Made by a program: the position numbers and the translations under genes. From contig NC_092562.1 of assembly GCF_037975245.1 (NCBI RefSeq), forward strand, positions 16,054,521 through 16,118,520: a DNA stretch of 64,000 bases, in the 5' to 3' direction. This document shows positions 26,701-33,800 of the stretch, piece after piece. The notes beneath the pieces were generated by a model. It worked only from the letters and a program-made list of their open reading frames with translations, did no database searches and was not told the DNA's origin. The DNA comes from Apostichopus japonicus (Eukaryota > Echinodermata > Holothuroidea > Aspidochirotida > Stichopodidae). Each line of letters opens with the position of its first letter. Positions within the stretch are counted from its first letter, which is position 1.

Positions 26701-28614
26701 ATAATAAGAAAGTGAGGGTTGTTGACATTAAGTTGAACGGAACAAAATAAATCGTGAACTCGGCTGTTGTTTGCATTGGAACCATTGATGAGGTATTTAT
26801 TCCTGCCTCCGATGATGACCTTTGTAGAAAGAAGGAGAAAAAAGAAAGAAAAAAAAAACATATATGAGAATAATATTTATTGCTCACATACATTTTCTAT
26901 AGCAATTCAGATGTTCAATAATTTTCCTTTATCATAACTTAGTTAAAGTCATAAATAGACTATGATCCTGCGGAAGGAATAGTCTGTCATTGACCAGTTT
27001 TCACAATTATTGCACAGACGAGTAGATTTTACTGAATTTACTACCAAAAGTTTTGGTTAAGAGCACAAGGTATATTTCATCATTTTGATAATAAACTTCA
27101 GTGTTCTTCAAAATTTCAAGGTATGAGTCAGTCTAACATTTTTAATTTGATTCCACATACTAAAAAATGAAGCAGTGGCAAGGGGCAAAGAAAGAGGGGG
27201 GGGGGGAGGGCATATAAATGTGATACATTGCAAACCAGTCATTTCTCCTAAGTTCAACAAGGTATAAAATTAACATTTCCAAAGCTGGTTCATGACATAT
27301 GGGATTTTAACTGATCTGTCTCCTTACCTGTCTTGAGACCGTGATCTCATCAAATGTTTCATAGCCAAGTGGGCTTTGATTTTTGTTACGGTTGTCAAAA
27401 GTAACAGTTACTGTTGCCTTTGTCACACCGGCTTGTCCACCCTTGTACACCAGTTCCTGCAAACTTCCTGCACGGACCTTTATTGCAAGGAAAAGACCAA
27501 AAAAAATAAAGTTAAAAACCAAGACAATCTTGATTAGTAATATGAACGAATTCTTAGAAAACTATGAACAATTTCTGTTTCTTTTATCTTCTTTTGTTAA
27601 TTTGTTATTAATTGTGGATTGCAGTAATAGTGGCTTCACAATTTTGATGCCAGGCCTATATCAGCCTTATGTTATACAAACCATTGTTATTAGTTAAATA
27701 GTTCTTGTGCCACTGTGATGCATGAGAATCCAAATTTAAATGCTCTTCATCTTAAAACATAGTTTATATTAGTCTGAATTCAACTACATAAATAAGTTCA
27801 TGATAATTTAGTTTACATTTCAATGACATAACTTGAATCAACATAGGAAAGCATCCTTACCAGTACTGTTGTTATATGGAAAATGATGCACTTAACGTGC
27901 TAATACATCAGTGGTTAGACTAGTGTGTTGCTATATGAGGATTAGGAACAATTTGGGTGACTTTGGGCCCTAAGGTAGGATTCCACTTAGTTATAATGGC
28001 ACTAGCCTACCATTACCAAGTACTGTCACTGTCATGTCAGTCTCAGGGGATGCCTAATAGTAACACCAACTGACTTTACTGTGTAACTGTATTGTAGCTT
28101 AGTTACTAGCCCAAAGTACTAACTTTAGGTCTAGGCTTGGCCAACTACTGAGTTTGACTTAGAACAGCCTACCATATCAACTTAAGACTAATAGGTAACA
28201 TAGTGTAACCTAGCCTAGGCTAAGCCAAATGGGCTAGCCTATGGCAACTTGATGTACTTTCTCCCCAAACACAAACAGTGGACCATGATGTGTGACTACA
28301 GTAGATCACACACCTTCACAGGTGTTTGGTCATCTCTGTCATGAAGTTGAAGTCTCTACAGTTGTTTGCTTCAAATTGGACTAACGTTAGGCCTAGGCTA
28401 GTAATGTTAATACATTGGACTAGTCTTAAGTTAGGCCTAGGCCTACCTGTGTTAGGTTACTGATTCCGAGGAGAAAACAAATAGCATCGAGTATGTTAGA
28501 TTTTCCAGAGCCATTTAGACCAGTGATCGCGTTGAAAAGATTATCGAAATCTTTAATCTCTGTTCTTTGAGCGTACGACTTAAAGCCGTCGATGACCATC
28601 TCTTTTATATACAT
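5625..28614 (-). CDS. SMC2: SMC2, structural maintenance of chromosomes 2 (condensin ATPase), 23 exons, 3' end missing
   Basis: SMC2 pairs with SMC4 to form the ATPase core of condensin I and II, which compact chromosomes at mitosis. The 23 exons join without any frame error (3417 nt, 1139 codons), all with GT-AG introns. Seen in order: N-terminal ATPase half with Walker A GLNGSGKS (residues 32-39) and the FLIMQ Q-loop (Gln147); a long charged coiled coil (about 170-500); the hinge (about 503-680); the returning coiled coil (about 690-1000); then signature LSGGQR (1085-1090), Walker [11 protein letters not shown] (1111-1120) and its D-loop. The start Met gives [19 protein letters not shown], which aligns from residue 1 with vertebrate SMC2. 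Recalled human SMC2 is 1197 aa and has 58 residues left at this point, so only the final exon (SLKEG switch region and tail) is lacking. It was not found in 1-5624 and probably lies beyond the window edge. The assignment to SMC2 rather than SMC4 is secure from the N-terminal and Walker B wording. Confidence 0.96.
6061..6309 (+). mobile_element. tRNA-derived SINE, copy 1 (SMC2 intron 22)
   Basis: The head has a pol III A-box (TAGCTCAGTGG) and a degraded B-box (GAGTTCCAGTCA). A unique body follows (AATCATGGACGTTAAATATG, GACTTCGGTCAGCTTGCGGC), and a (TACA)n tail. It is collinear with the copy at 25403-25639. A short duplication of GTGTTAGCTCA lies at its 5' end. Confidence 0.85.
6485..6636 (-). 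CDS. SMC2: SMC2 exon 22 (residues 1040-1090, ABC signature)
   Basis: It encodes [20 protein letters not shown] and ends at the ABC signature NELSGGQ(R), 1084-1090. Acceptor TACAG|GAT and donor AAAG|GTAAGT, phase 2. Confidence 0.95.
7296..7421 (-). CDS. SMC2: SMC2 exon 21 (residues 998-1039)
   Basis: It encodes [20 protein letters not shown] and KAWQQVNK, leading into the ATPase head. Acceptor AATAG|TAC and donor AAG|GTGAGC, phase 0. Confidence 0.94.
8613..8690. repeat. Perfect 39-bp tandem duplication
   Basis: Two identical copies (8613-8651 and 8652-8690) of a unit beginning ACTTGATACTATAAACC. It lies in SMC2 intron 20. Confidence 0.95.
8755..9001. mobile_element. Possible short TTAA-flanked MITE
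   Basis: TTAA (8755-8758) followed by AGGAAC, and GTCTCCT followed by TTAA (8998-9001), give short inverted ends (AGGA). The terminal similarity is very short, so this is tentative. Confidence 0.3.
11094..11294 (-). CDS. SMC2: SMC2 exon 20 (residues 931-997)
   Basis: It encodes [20 protein letters not shown] and [16 protein letters not shown], hallmark SMC2 wording ahead of the C-terminal ATPase half. Acceptor GGCAG|GTG and donor AAG|GTAGGT, phase 0. Confidence 0.95.
11527..13258. mobile_element. Non-autonomous hAT-family DNA transposon, 1732 bp, perfect 8-bp TSD
   Basis: The left end is TAGTGTTCGACCGAT and the right end is ATCGGTCGAACACTA, forming terminal inverted repeats. Both are flanked by the direct repeat TCCACAAA (11519-11526 and 13259-13266). 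An 8-bp duplication and TIRs starting YAGTG are hAT hallmarks. Both subterminal regions are packed with ACCGATT/AATCGGT copies. There is no transposase-length ORF, so it is non-autonomous. It lies in SMC2 intron 19. Confidence 0.92.
12068..12090. repeat. 10-bp perfect hairpin inside the hAT element
   Basis: TTTCGATCCT, a 3-base loop, then AGGATCGAAA. Confidence 0.8.
13704..13898 (-). CDS. SMC2: SMC2 exon 19 (residues 866-930)
   Basis: Coiled coil ([40 protein letters not shown]). Acceptor TCCAG|AAA and donor AAG|GTTAGT, phase 0. Confidence 0.93.
14539..14902. mobile_element. hAT-type MITE, 364 bp, perfect 8-bp TSD
   Basis: The left end CAGGGGTGGGCAACC and right end GGTTGCCCACCCCAG are inverted with one mismatch. 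The flanking direct repeat GTATAAAC is at 14531-14538 and 14903-14910. Internal GGGCCA and TGTGGCCCCC wording resembles widespread animal hAT MITEs. It lies in SMC2 intron 18. Confidence 0.92.
14981..15124 (-). CDS. SMC2: SMC2 exon 18 (residues 818-865)
   Basis: Coiled coil [20 protein letters not shown]. Acceptor TCTAG|GAG and donor AAG|GTAAGA, phase 0. A 364-bp hAT MITE begins 78 bp into the following intron. Confidence 0.93.
15170..15520. repeat. GATA/GACA microsatellite
   Basis: Mixed GATA, GACA, GATTGATT and GATG units in SMC2 intron 17. It creates long reverse-strand ORFs of Tyr-Leu-Ser-Ile repeats that are not genes. Confidence 0.93.
15684..15877 (-). CDS. SMC2: SMC2 exon 17 (residues 753-817)
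   Basis: Charged coiled coil ([20 protein letters not shown] and on to GKYQ). Acceptor AACAG|AGG and donor CAG|GTGAGT, phase 0. Confidence 0.93.
17263..17387 (-). CDS. SMC2: SMC2 exon 16 (residues 711-753)
   Basis: Coiled coil: [20 protein letters not shown], matching vertebrate [20 protein letters not shown]. Acceptor TTAAG|GTT and donor ATTG|GTCAGA, phase 1. A near-copy of its acceptor and first bases lies about 125 bp upstream in intron 15. Confidence 0.93.
17490..17520. repeat. Duplicate of the SMC2 exon 16 splice acceptor and exon start
   Basis: About 30 bp nearly identical to 17365-17394. On the minus strand it is a TTTTAAG acceptor followed by the first roughly 18 exon bases (GTTCCTGCAAATGAAGGAAC versus GTTTCTGCAAATGAAGGAAC). 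Confidence 0.85.
17860..17995 (-). CDS. SMC2: SMC2 exon 15 (residues 666-711)
   Basis: [20 protein letters not shown], then the returning coiled coil. Acceptor CTCAG|GTG and donor ACAA|GTATGA, phase 2. Confidence 0.93.
18628..18709 (-). CDS. SMC2: SMC2 exon 14 (residues 639-666, hinge end)
   Basis: It encodes [20 protein letters not shown] and PSGTLTG, the closing strand of the hinge. Acceptor CTTAG|GTC and donor GGAG|GTAAGC, phase 1. Confidence 0.94.
19232..19354 (-). CDS. SMC2: SMC2 exon 13 (residues 598-638, hinge)
   Basis: Hinge: [20 protein letters not shown]. Acceptor TCCAG|GTC and donor AAG|GTAATG, phase 0. Confidence 0.94.
19644..19790 (-). CDS. SMC2: SMC2 exon 12 (residues 549-597, hinge)
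   Basis: Hinge: [20 protein letters not shown] and [12 protein letters not shown]. The 3' end has two overlapping donors (CAG|GTG and GTG|GTGAGT). The second fits, because AQQVVGKD then aligns with vertebrate AQNLVGPD. Confidence 0.94.
20382..20520 (-). CDS. SMC2: SMC2 exon 11 (residues 502-548, hinge start)
   Basis: It encodes [20 protein letters not shown] and [12 protein letters not shown], the entry to the hinge dimerisation domain. Acceptor TTTAG|GTT and donor AAG|GTTTGT, phase 0. Confidence 0.94.
20914..21032 (-). CDS. SMC2: SMC2 exon 10 (residues 463-502, split codon)
   Basis: End of the outgoing coiled coil: [20 protein letters not shown]. Acceptor CTCAG|ACG and donor CCAG|GTATGG, phase 2. 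Confidence 0.94.
21641..21816 (-). CDS. SMC2: SMC2 exon 9 (residues 404-462)
   Basis: Lys/Glu-rich coiled coil ([20 protein letters not shown]), completing Ala404 from exon 8. Acceptor CACAG|CTT and donor GAG|GTAAGA, phase 0. Confidence 0.93.
22408..22597 (-). CDS. SMC2: SMC2 exon 8 (residues 341-404, split codon)
   Basis: Coiled coil that includes [20 protein letters not shown], matching the vertebrate [20 protein letters not shown] region. Acceptor CATAG|GAT and donor TTAG|GTCAGT, phase 1. Confidence 0.94.
23028..23240 (-). CDS. SMC2: SMC2 exon 7 (residues 270-340)
   Basis: Coiled coil containing [15 protein letters not shown]-type wording (here [18 protein letters not shown]). It contains a five-lysine run from a TTC-rich stretch. 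Acceptor GCTAG|ATC and donor GAG|GTGAGA, phase 0. Confidence 0.94.
23935..24150 (-). CDS. SMC2: SMC2 exon 6 (residues 198-269)
   Basis: Coiled-coil segment [20 protein letters not shown] and [14 protein letters not shown], a block strongly conserved in SMC2. Acceptor CAACAG|ATT and donor GAG|GTATTA, phase 0. A TTAA-flanked element lies 37 bp upstream of the acceptor. Confidence 0.95.
24188..24558. mobile_element. TTAA-flanked (piggyBac-like) MITE, 363 bp
   Basis: TTAA at 24188-24191 and 24555-24558 flank imperfect inverted repeats: left AGGCATTGAAGACTCGCCC, right (complement) AGGGTGTGAAGACTCGCGC. There is no transposase ORF. It lies in SMC2 intron 5, 37 bp from the exon 6 acceptor. Confidence 0.8.
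25096..25206 (-). CDS. SMC2: SMC2 exon 5 (residues 161-197)
   Basis: It encodes [18 protein letters not shown] and on to KLKEIES, where the coiled coil starts. Acceptor ATTAG|ATT and donor TCT|GTGAGT, phase 0. Confidence 0.94.
25403..25639 (+). mobile_element. tRNA-derived SINE, copy 2 (SMC2 intron 4)
   Basis: Same family as 6061-6309, with a better preserved head: A-box TAGCTCAGTGG and B-box GGTTCGAGTCA, which match pol III consensus. It ends in a short TATATACATACA tail. The body is near-identical to copy 1 over most of its length. Confidence 0.87.
25729..25767 (-). CDS. SMC2: SMC2 exon 4, 39-nt micro-exon (residues 148-160)
   Basis: This micro-exon encodes [13 protein letters not shown], an invariant SMC2 stretch. 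It is too short to stand out as an ORF. Acceptor TTTAG|GGG and donor GAG|GTAAGT, phase 0. Confidence 0.94.
26282..26352 (+). mobile_element. tRNA-like SINE head, second family (SMC2 intron 3)
   Basis: It has an A-box-like TAGCTCAGTAAG and a B-box-like GGTTTGATGCC about 40 bp apart, within a tRNA-sized unit. It differs in sequence from the 6.1/25.4 kb family. The downstream limit is unclear. Confidence 0.45.
26697..26819 (-). CDS. SMC2: SMC2 exon 3 (residues 107-147)
   Basis: It encodes [16 protein letters not shown] through NNPHFLIMQ. The terminal Gln147 is the Q-loop. Acceptor CAAAG|GTC and donor CAG|GTATTG, phase 0. Confidence 0.95.
27328..27477 (-). CDS. SMC2: SMC2 exon 2 (residues 57-106)
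   Basis: Acceptor ATAAAG|GTC and donor ACAG|GTAAGG, phase 0. It encodes [18 protein letters not shown] through DEITVSRQ, part of the N-terminal ATPase lobe. Confidence 0.95.
28447..28614 (-). CDS. SMC2: SMC2 exon 1 (residues 1-56)
   Basis: This exon carries the start ATG (28612-28614) and Walker [10 protein letters not shown]. It ends NLTQ with donor CAG|GTAGGC, phase 0. It is 168 nt. Confidence 0.95.
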
Positions 28615-28860
28615 TTCGATAATTATTCGGCTGCGGAGGCAGCCACAACGAAACTACAGTAAATGGTAAGAACGTTATGCATGGAAAATTGTGTCGACCA
28701 ACTGTCTATACTGTATGTAATATGGTTAACTTGCAGCTTAGGCTAACACAACAATCGAAAAAGGCGCTACAAATTGACCGTTAACACTTTCTACGCATGC
28801 GTATAATGATAAGAAAGAAATGAAAAGAAAGATGGCTGCGCCCTTGGTGTAATTGCGCGA
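28615..28860. promoter_or_regulatory. Candidate bidirectional SMC2/DPH2 promoter
   Basis: This stretch lies just upstream of the SMC2 ATG and between two divergent genes. It contains the 12-bp palindrome TACGCATGCGTA (28792-28803), which resembles an NRF1 site, and AAGATGGCTGCGC (28829-28841), which resembles a YY1 site. GCGC motifs are also present. NRF1 and YY1 sites are typical of housekeeping bidirectional promoters. A donor-like AATG|GTAAGA at 28665/28666 on the plus strand could end a non-coding DPH2 first exon. No transcript evidence is available. Confidence 0.5.
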
Positions 28861-30704
28861 CAGCTGTTTCTGCACGATGGCACAGATTTAAAAAGTTTGT
28901 TCAAGTTATATAGACTAGCGTATAGAATTAAAAATCAAGGCTTAAGTTGTATTTATCCAGTAATAGCCTAGTACTGTAGACTATCACATTGCAAAATGGT
29001 CAAATTGCTATGTCCAAAGATATATATCCTAACGAGAAACATTAGGCCTAGGCCTAGGCTAGAACCCAAGTTTAAACATGAACCATAGTAATTTATAAGT
29101 TACAAGATTCAAAGCCCTTAAACTGCTACACAAAGTTTGTAACTTCTAAATTAACTAATGTAACTAAATTATTGCCAGTATAATTAGCAGACCACCTACT
29201 GACACTAATATTTAAGTAGTATTTAGTATACAACTGAACTCTTTGTTCTGCTTTTTTTTTTCAATTTCAATTTGTTTCCAGTTCCAACAGCAATACAAGG
29301 TTGGGCCTGTATTATGCATTTATCACATGTATAGTACCCACATGCATACATGACATTGCTCCACTGATTTGCATCAGAATTAAGATAATTAATCAATATT
29401 GAAAAGATAAAAACAGGGCAAAAGCCACTTGCCATTTAAAATTTGTTGAGACTCAAAAAAATTCATACATTCACATGGTCACATGTTTATTTAAAGGATT
29501 CAACTTTGTAGGCCTTTAAAAGGCTTTTTACACAATTTAAGTAGTAAAATATTTTTTACTTTTCAAATTTAATTCAGATTGACTCGACACTTTACACAGT
29601 TACAGTTCTAGACAGAATTATGAGAGAATCCAAACAGCGTGACATGGGAGTTGATCGGAGATGCTCAGTACAAACTGTTTATGTTTTAAACATTAGTCAT
29701 TCCCTTGGACCTACCGTCAAACAACCAAGACCAATTAGGCCTATACTGGATATTGCTTTTTAAATTTTGATCAAATTAGTTTTCTCAAAGTTAACTATTA
29801 CTGACATTTTCTGTGCCATTGTGGAATTGCAAAACAAATCCAGAGCAGTTTCTTCCTTCATCATGAAACCCCCAACATGCAACTTGTTTGAGTAAGGAAA
29901 CCTTAATCTTGTAATCAGGTCAAAAAATTAAATAGTAAGCCGATCTAATACATAGGAAGTAAAAATAAATACTGCATTATTAATAGATCCCTATTAATTA
30001 TTTATACAGAGCTTCTAAGTGACCAGCAAGTTGTGGGTAAGAACAGCATTTGTTGCAAACACGCTGACCCGCACATAGGCAATTTGAAAGTTTACATATT
30101 GCGCGTGTATGTTACTTAACAGAGTTATTGTAAAATAATACATTATGACACAAAGTTATAACATGTGCATCCCTCCTTTTTGCATGTAGGGGATCCCAAA
30201 TTGTTTTCAAAAGGTGAGGGAGAACCCATCCCCTTAAACCATTTCATTTCACATGTATCATGACCAGTATTTGCAGCAGGAAATGTTGGGAGCTATGTAT
30301 GTTAATATTTTATGGAAAAGTATAATTGCACATGAAATATGTTATGTCACACTGGTTACGTCTTTGGTTCACTATTTTGCACTAACGTGATCAACGTTAG
30401 GAGTCACTGTTAGCAGGTAACATCACATCACAAAGGGTATATTTAGTTTCCTTGGTTATATAATGAAATTTAAAGGAAGAAAAAGAGTAGAACTTGCTTT
30501 ATGGTGTCTAGTCTAAGTTCAACATCACATATTATTTATATTGCATTTACTATTTCAAATATGAAAACTTGATTACTATTAATATATTTTATCCCAATGA
30601 TGGAACATGAGCACTTAGGAGTTGGACTAACTTTCTCTCTCTTACACAATGTCTGTGAAACAATGTAAATGTCTCTTTCAATGCAGGTTCACAGTACACA
30701 TTCA
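28861..30704. other. SMC2-DPH2 divergent intergenic region and probable DPH2 5' UTR intron
   Basis: No coding exon is seen here. The first part has CCTAGGC/TAGGCCTA repeats (near 29043-29058), and the rest is plain AT-rich sequence. A pyrimidine-rich acceptor (TTTCAATGCAG) at 30676-30686 sits 18 bp before the DPH2 ATG. This suggests that most of the stretch is a 5' UTR intron of DPH2. Confidence 0.5.
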
Positions 30705-30851
30705 ATGGATGCATTTAGTAGTAAACCAGAAGATGTTCTGCAAAGAACGGTTGATATAGCAGTCGAGAAAAAACGCAGCTTGCAAGATATAGAGAACTTC
30801 TTGGAACTGGACCGATGCATAACATTTGTTACACAGAACAACTTTAAGAAG
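30705..30851 (+). CDS. DPH2: DPH2 coding exon 1 (residues 1-49)
   Basis: The exon itself probably begins at 30687 after TTTCAATGCAG, leaving 18 nt of 5' UTR before the ATG. It encodes [13 protein letters not shown] through TQNNFKK. Its donor is AAG|GCAAGT (GC type), which is the only cut that keeps frame with exon 2. Confidence 0.88.
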
Positions 30852-33800
30852 GCAAGTATGTAATGTTTTTATTTAAAAAAGATACATCTGAAGTTTCAAA
30901 TTCTGTGGCCCTTTAGACAGAATTGAAATTTAAATTGAAACTTTCTTAGTTTATAGCATTTTAAATTGGCTCTATTGGTTATGCTTATTACCAACTTTTA
31001 TTTCAAAATATTGGCTTCTTAAGTTCTTAACCTTAAAGTCAGTGGCATACTAAGCAAGGGACGGTCCGCCCCGGTATCATTTTCGCGTTTTTTCTTGTAA
31101 TTCGCGGACTGTGAAGGGAAGGAACACCGAATTTGACCAGTGGTGGAATCAAGTAGCGCAAAGCAAGCAAAAAAGCCTATTTTTGGTTCAAAAAAGCTAA
31201 TGGATAAATTATACAAGCAGAAATTCCACACTTTTTTGGCGAGTTACGTGATGTGATAGATTCCATCTAGAGTTCACCATTTTGCATCTAAGCCCTCCTT
31301 ACCTGACAAAAAAATTCTAAAGGGGAAGGGGACACCCCCTCCCCTTAAACCCCTCCCCCAGGACGGCGATCGATAAATTTCAGATTTTTTTCCCCGGCTC
31401 AGTCTCATCCCTGTGTAAGTCTGTCTTGAATCATAGGTTGTTATAGTGTGAATTAATTAAAAACATATGTGTGAATTGATACAATTTTGAACTGACTTCA
31501 GAAGTCTTATATTTTGTAATCCCTACAAGTTTGCATGATAGTTTATAAAAGCTTGTCTAAGCAATGTGTCAAATGTCCTTTTCTATACTGACAGATTACT
31601 CATGGAATTTAACCATAAGATAATGGGATGAGATATATAAAACAAAACAAAAAATTAGTTCTGAAAGAAAGATTCCTTCAATCATTTGAACTTGAAGCAC
31701 TGTTAAAGCATTGTTCACTCCAACCAAGAGTTTGATACCAGTTGACCAGTCGCTTGGAAGCCTTAAAGTCAGTGGCATACCAAGTGGGGGGTGGAGGTGA
31801 TCCACCTGGGTACCAGTTGTGGGGGGTGGGTGCCATTATAACAGTTGACATAGAATGACTTTTGAAATGACATTTATGTTTTTCATCAGGTTGCCCTTCA
31901 GTTTCCAGATGAGCTGCTCTGGTGTTCTGCTCGGGTGGTTTCGTTTTTGTCTCAAAATACATCAGCCAGATATTTCATCTTAGGAGATACTTCATATGGA
32001 AGGTAAACTGATTTATCCCTGAAATCAACTGTTTGTAATTTCATTACTTTAAGTATAAAACCCTCCCCCATTAGACTTTTTCAATGTTCCATGAAGTCAT
32101 CTTAAATTGGAAGATGTTGGGACAGCAGCAGACATTATATTGTAACTGCTATACAGTTATGAAGAATATAAATTTAATTTTCTAAAAGCAGGAGTATTTC
32201 GTCTCTGTGTGGAATGATCTAATTCTGAGCCTAACTGCTTTTACATAATAATCTCAGTTTACATATTGCAATTGTTTCTACTTGAATATTGTAAAATCCT
32301 TTACAGCTGACAGAGTGCTAACCCTTTGAAATAAAGTTTCACAAAGAATTTAATTTTTATACTTAAATGAATGATGTAGTTTCTACAATTTCTTCAGCTC
32401 ATCTCACCCCCCCCCCCCCCATTTGAGTCACACAAATGTGGCAAGGGATAATTTATAGGAAATTGTATAACTAAATGACATGTACAATGCTTAGGTTGTT
32501 ACACATACAAATATGTACTTCAGTATTTTACGAGAAATGAAATTTCATCCACTGAAAAACCGCCACACAAGATGTGGGTGCTGAATTATTCCCTACTTTG
32601 TACCCATCCATATGTGAATTTTGATACAAAATTGACATGTACCTTGACAACAAGGTACGTGAAAAGTAATTATATGATAAACATAATAACTTTGGCTCGA
32701 AAATTATAAACTAATTTGGCAAGACCATCAATAACTAAGTCTTCTTTATTTGACAACATACCAGTAACTTTGATGAATAAAACATAATTATTATTCAATG
32801 ATTAACATTGCCGTTTGCATCTGACGATACTCACAGCTTACCAACAGATTAGCAGTACAAAACAGCCATCATCCAGAAATATAATAGATTATATATTAAA
32901 TTTGGCTGAGAAAACATTGAATATGTCACAAAGGCGAGTATGAATAAGGGAGCTTTTTGTTCATCAATTTTACCAAGACTGTAGTCTGTAGAGCATGTCT
33001 CAAACTTGGCAAAAAAGACAGCTACAAAACTGCTCGTCAGGCATGCATGACTATCAAACAATAGGGATTATCAGTGCACACCTGCAGTGTCTATTGTGTT
33101 AAACTGCAGGGTGAAAAAGAATGTGTCTACACAGCCTGGCTGCAGCCCACTCAGCTTTATAATATCAGCTATATCATTTTGTGATTGATGATTTTGTGAC
33201 CAAGTTAATGGGCAAGTTAAGGAATTTGATTCAATCAACATTTTGTCTTGCAGACAGATTCACATGTTAGAAGTAATTTACAGGTAAAATCAACTTTGGA
33301 AAGTTGCCAAAAAGATTTATCTTCACCTCATTATTTGAAGTGAAATTGCCATAGCATCCTACAGAATTGAAAATATAATTTGATGAGAAAAAAATCCAAA
33401 ATACAGCTTTCCTGCAAAGGTAAATATTTTTCAATGTCTGGTTGTTTTTAAGCCCTGTTACACTATTTAGCCCTCATGATGTGTTTTTTTTTCAATCTTC
33501 CATACCTGAAATCTTTTTCTTCTCCTTTTGTGGTTATGTAATACTTTACACTTACCTTTTCTCATCCTTACAGTTGCTGTGTTGATGAAATAGCAGCTCA
33601 GCATGCGGATGCAGACTCTATCATACACTTCGGACGCTCTTGCCTCAGCCCCACGACACGGTTACCCGTCCTTCATATATATGGGAGGCAACCTGTGGAT
33701 GTGGAAGACTTGATAAAGTCATTTCGGGAGCTGTTCAGTCAGTCAGAGCAGCATGTCATTGTACTTTATGATGTTATCTATGCTCACATCTCAGGTAAAC

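Noticed and set aside
30855-30856. GT donor for DPH2 exon 1, four bases after the GC donor
   Set aside because: It would join exon 2 out of frame and break the conserved VALQFPDE block.
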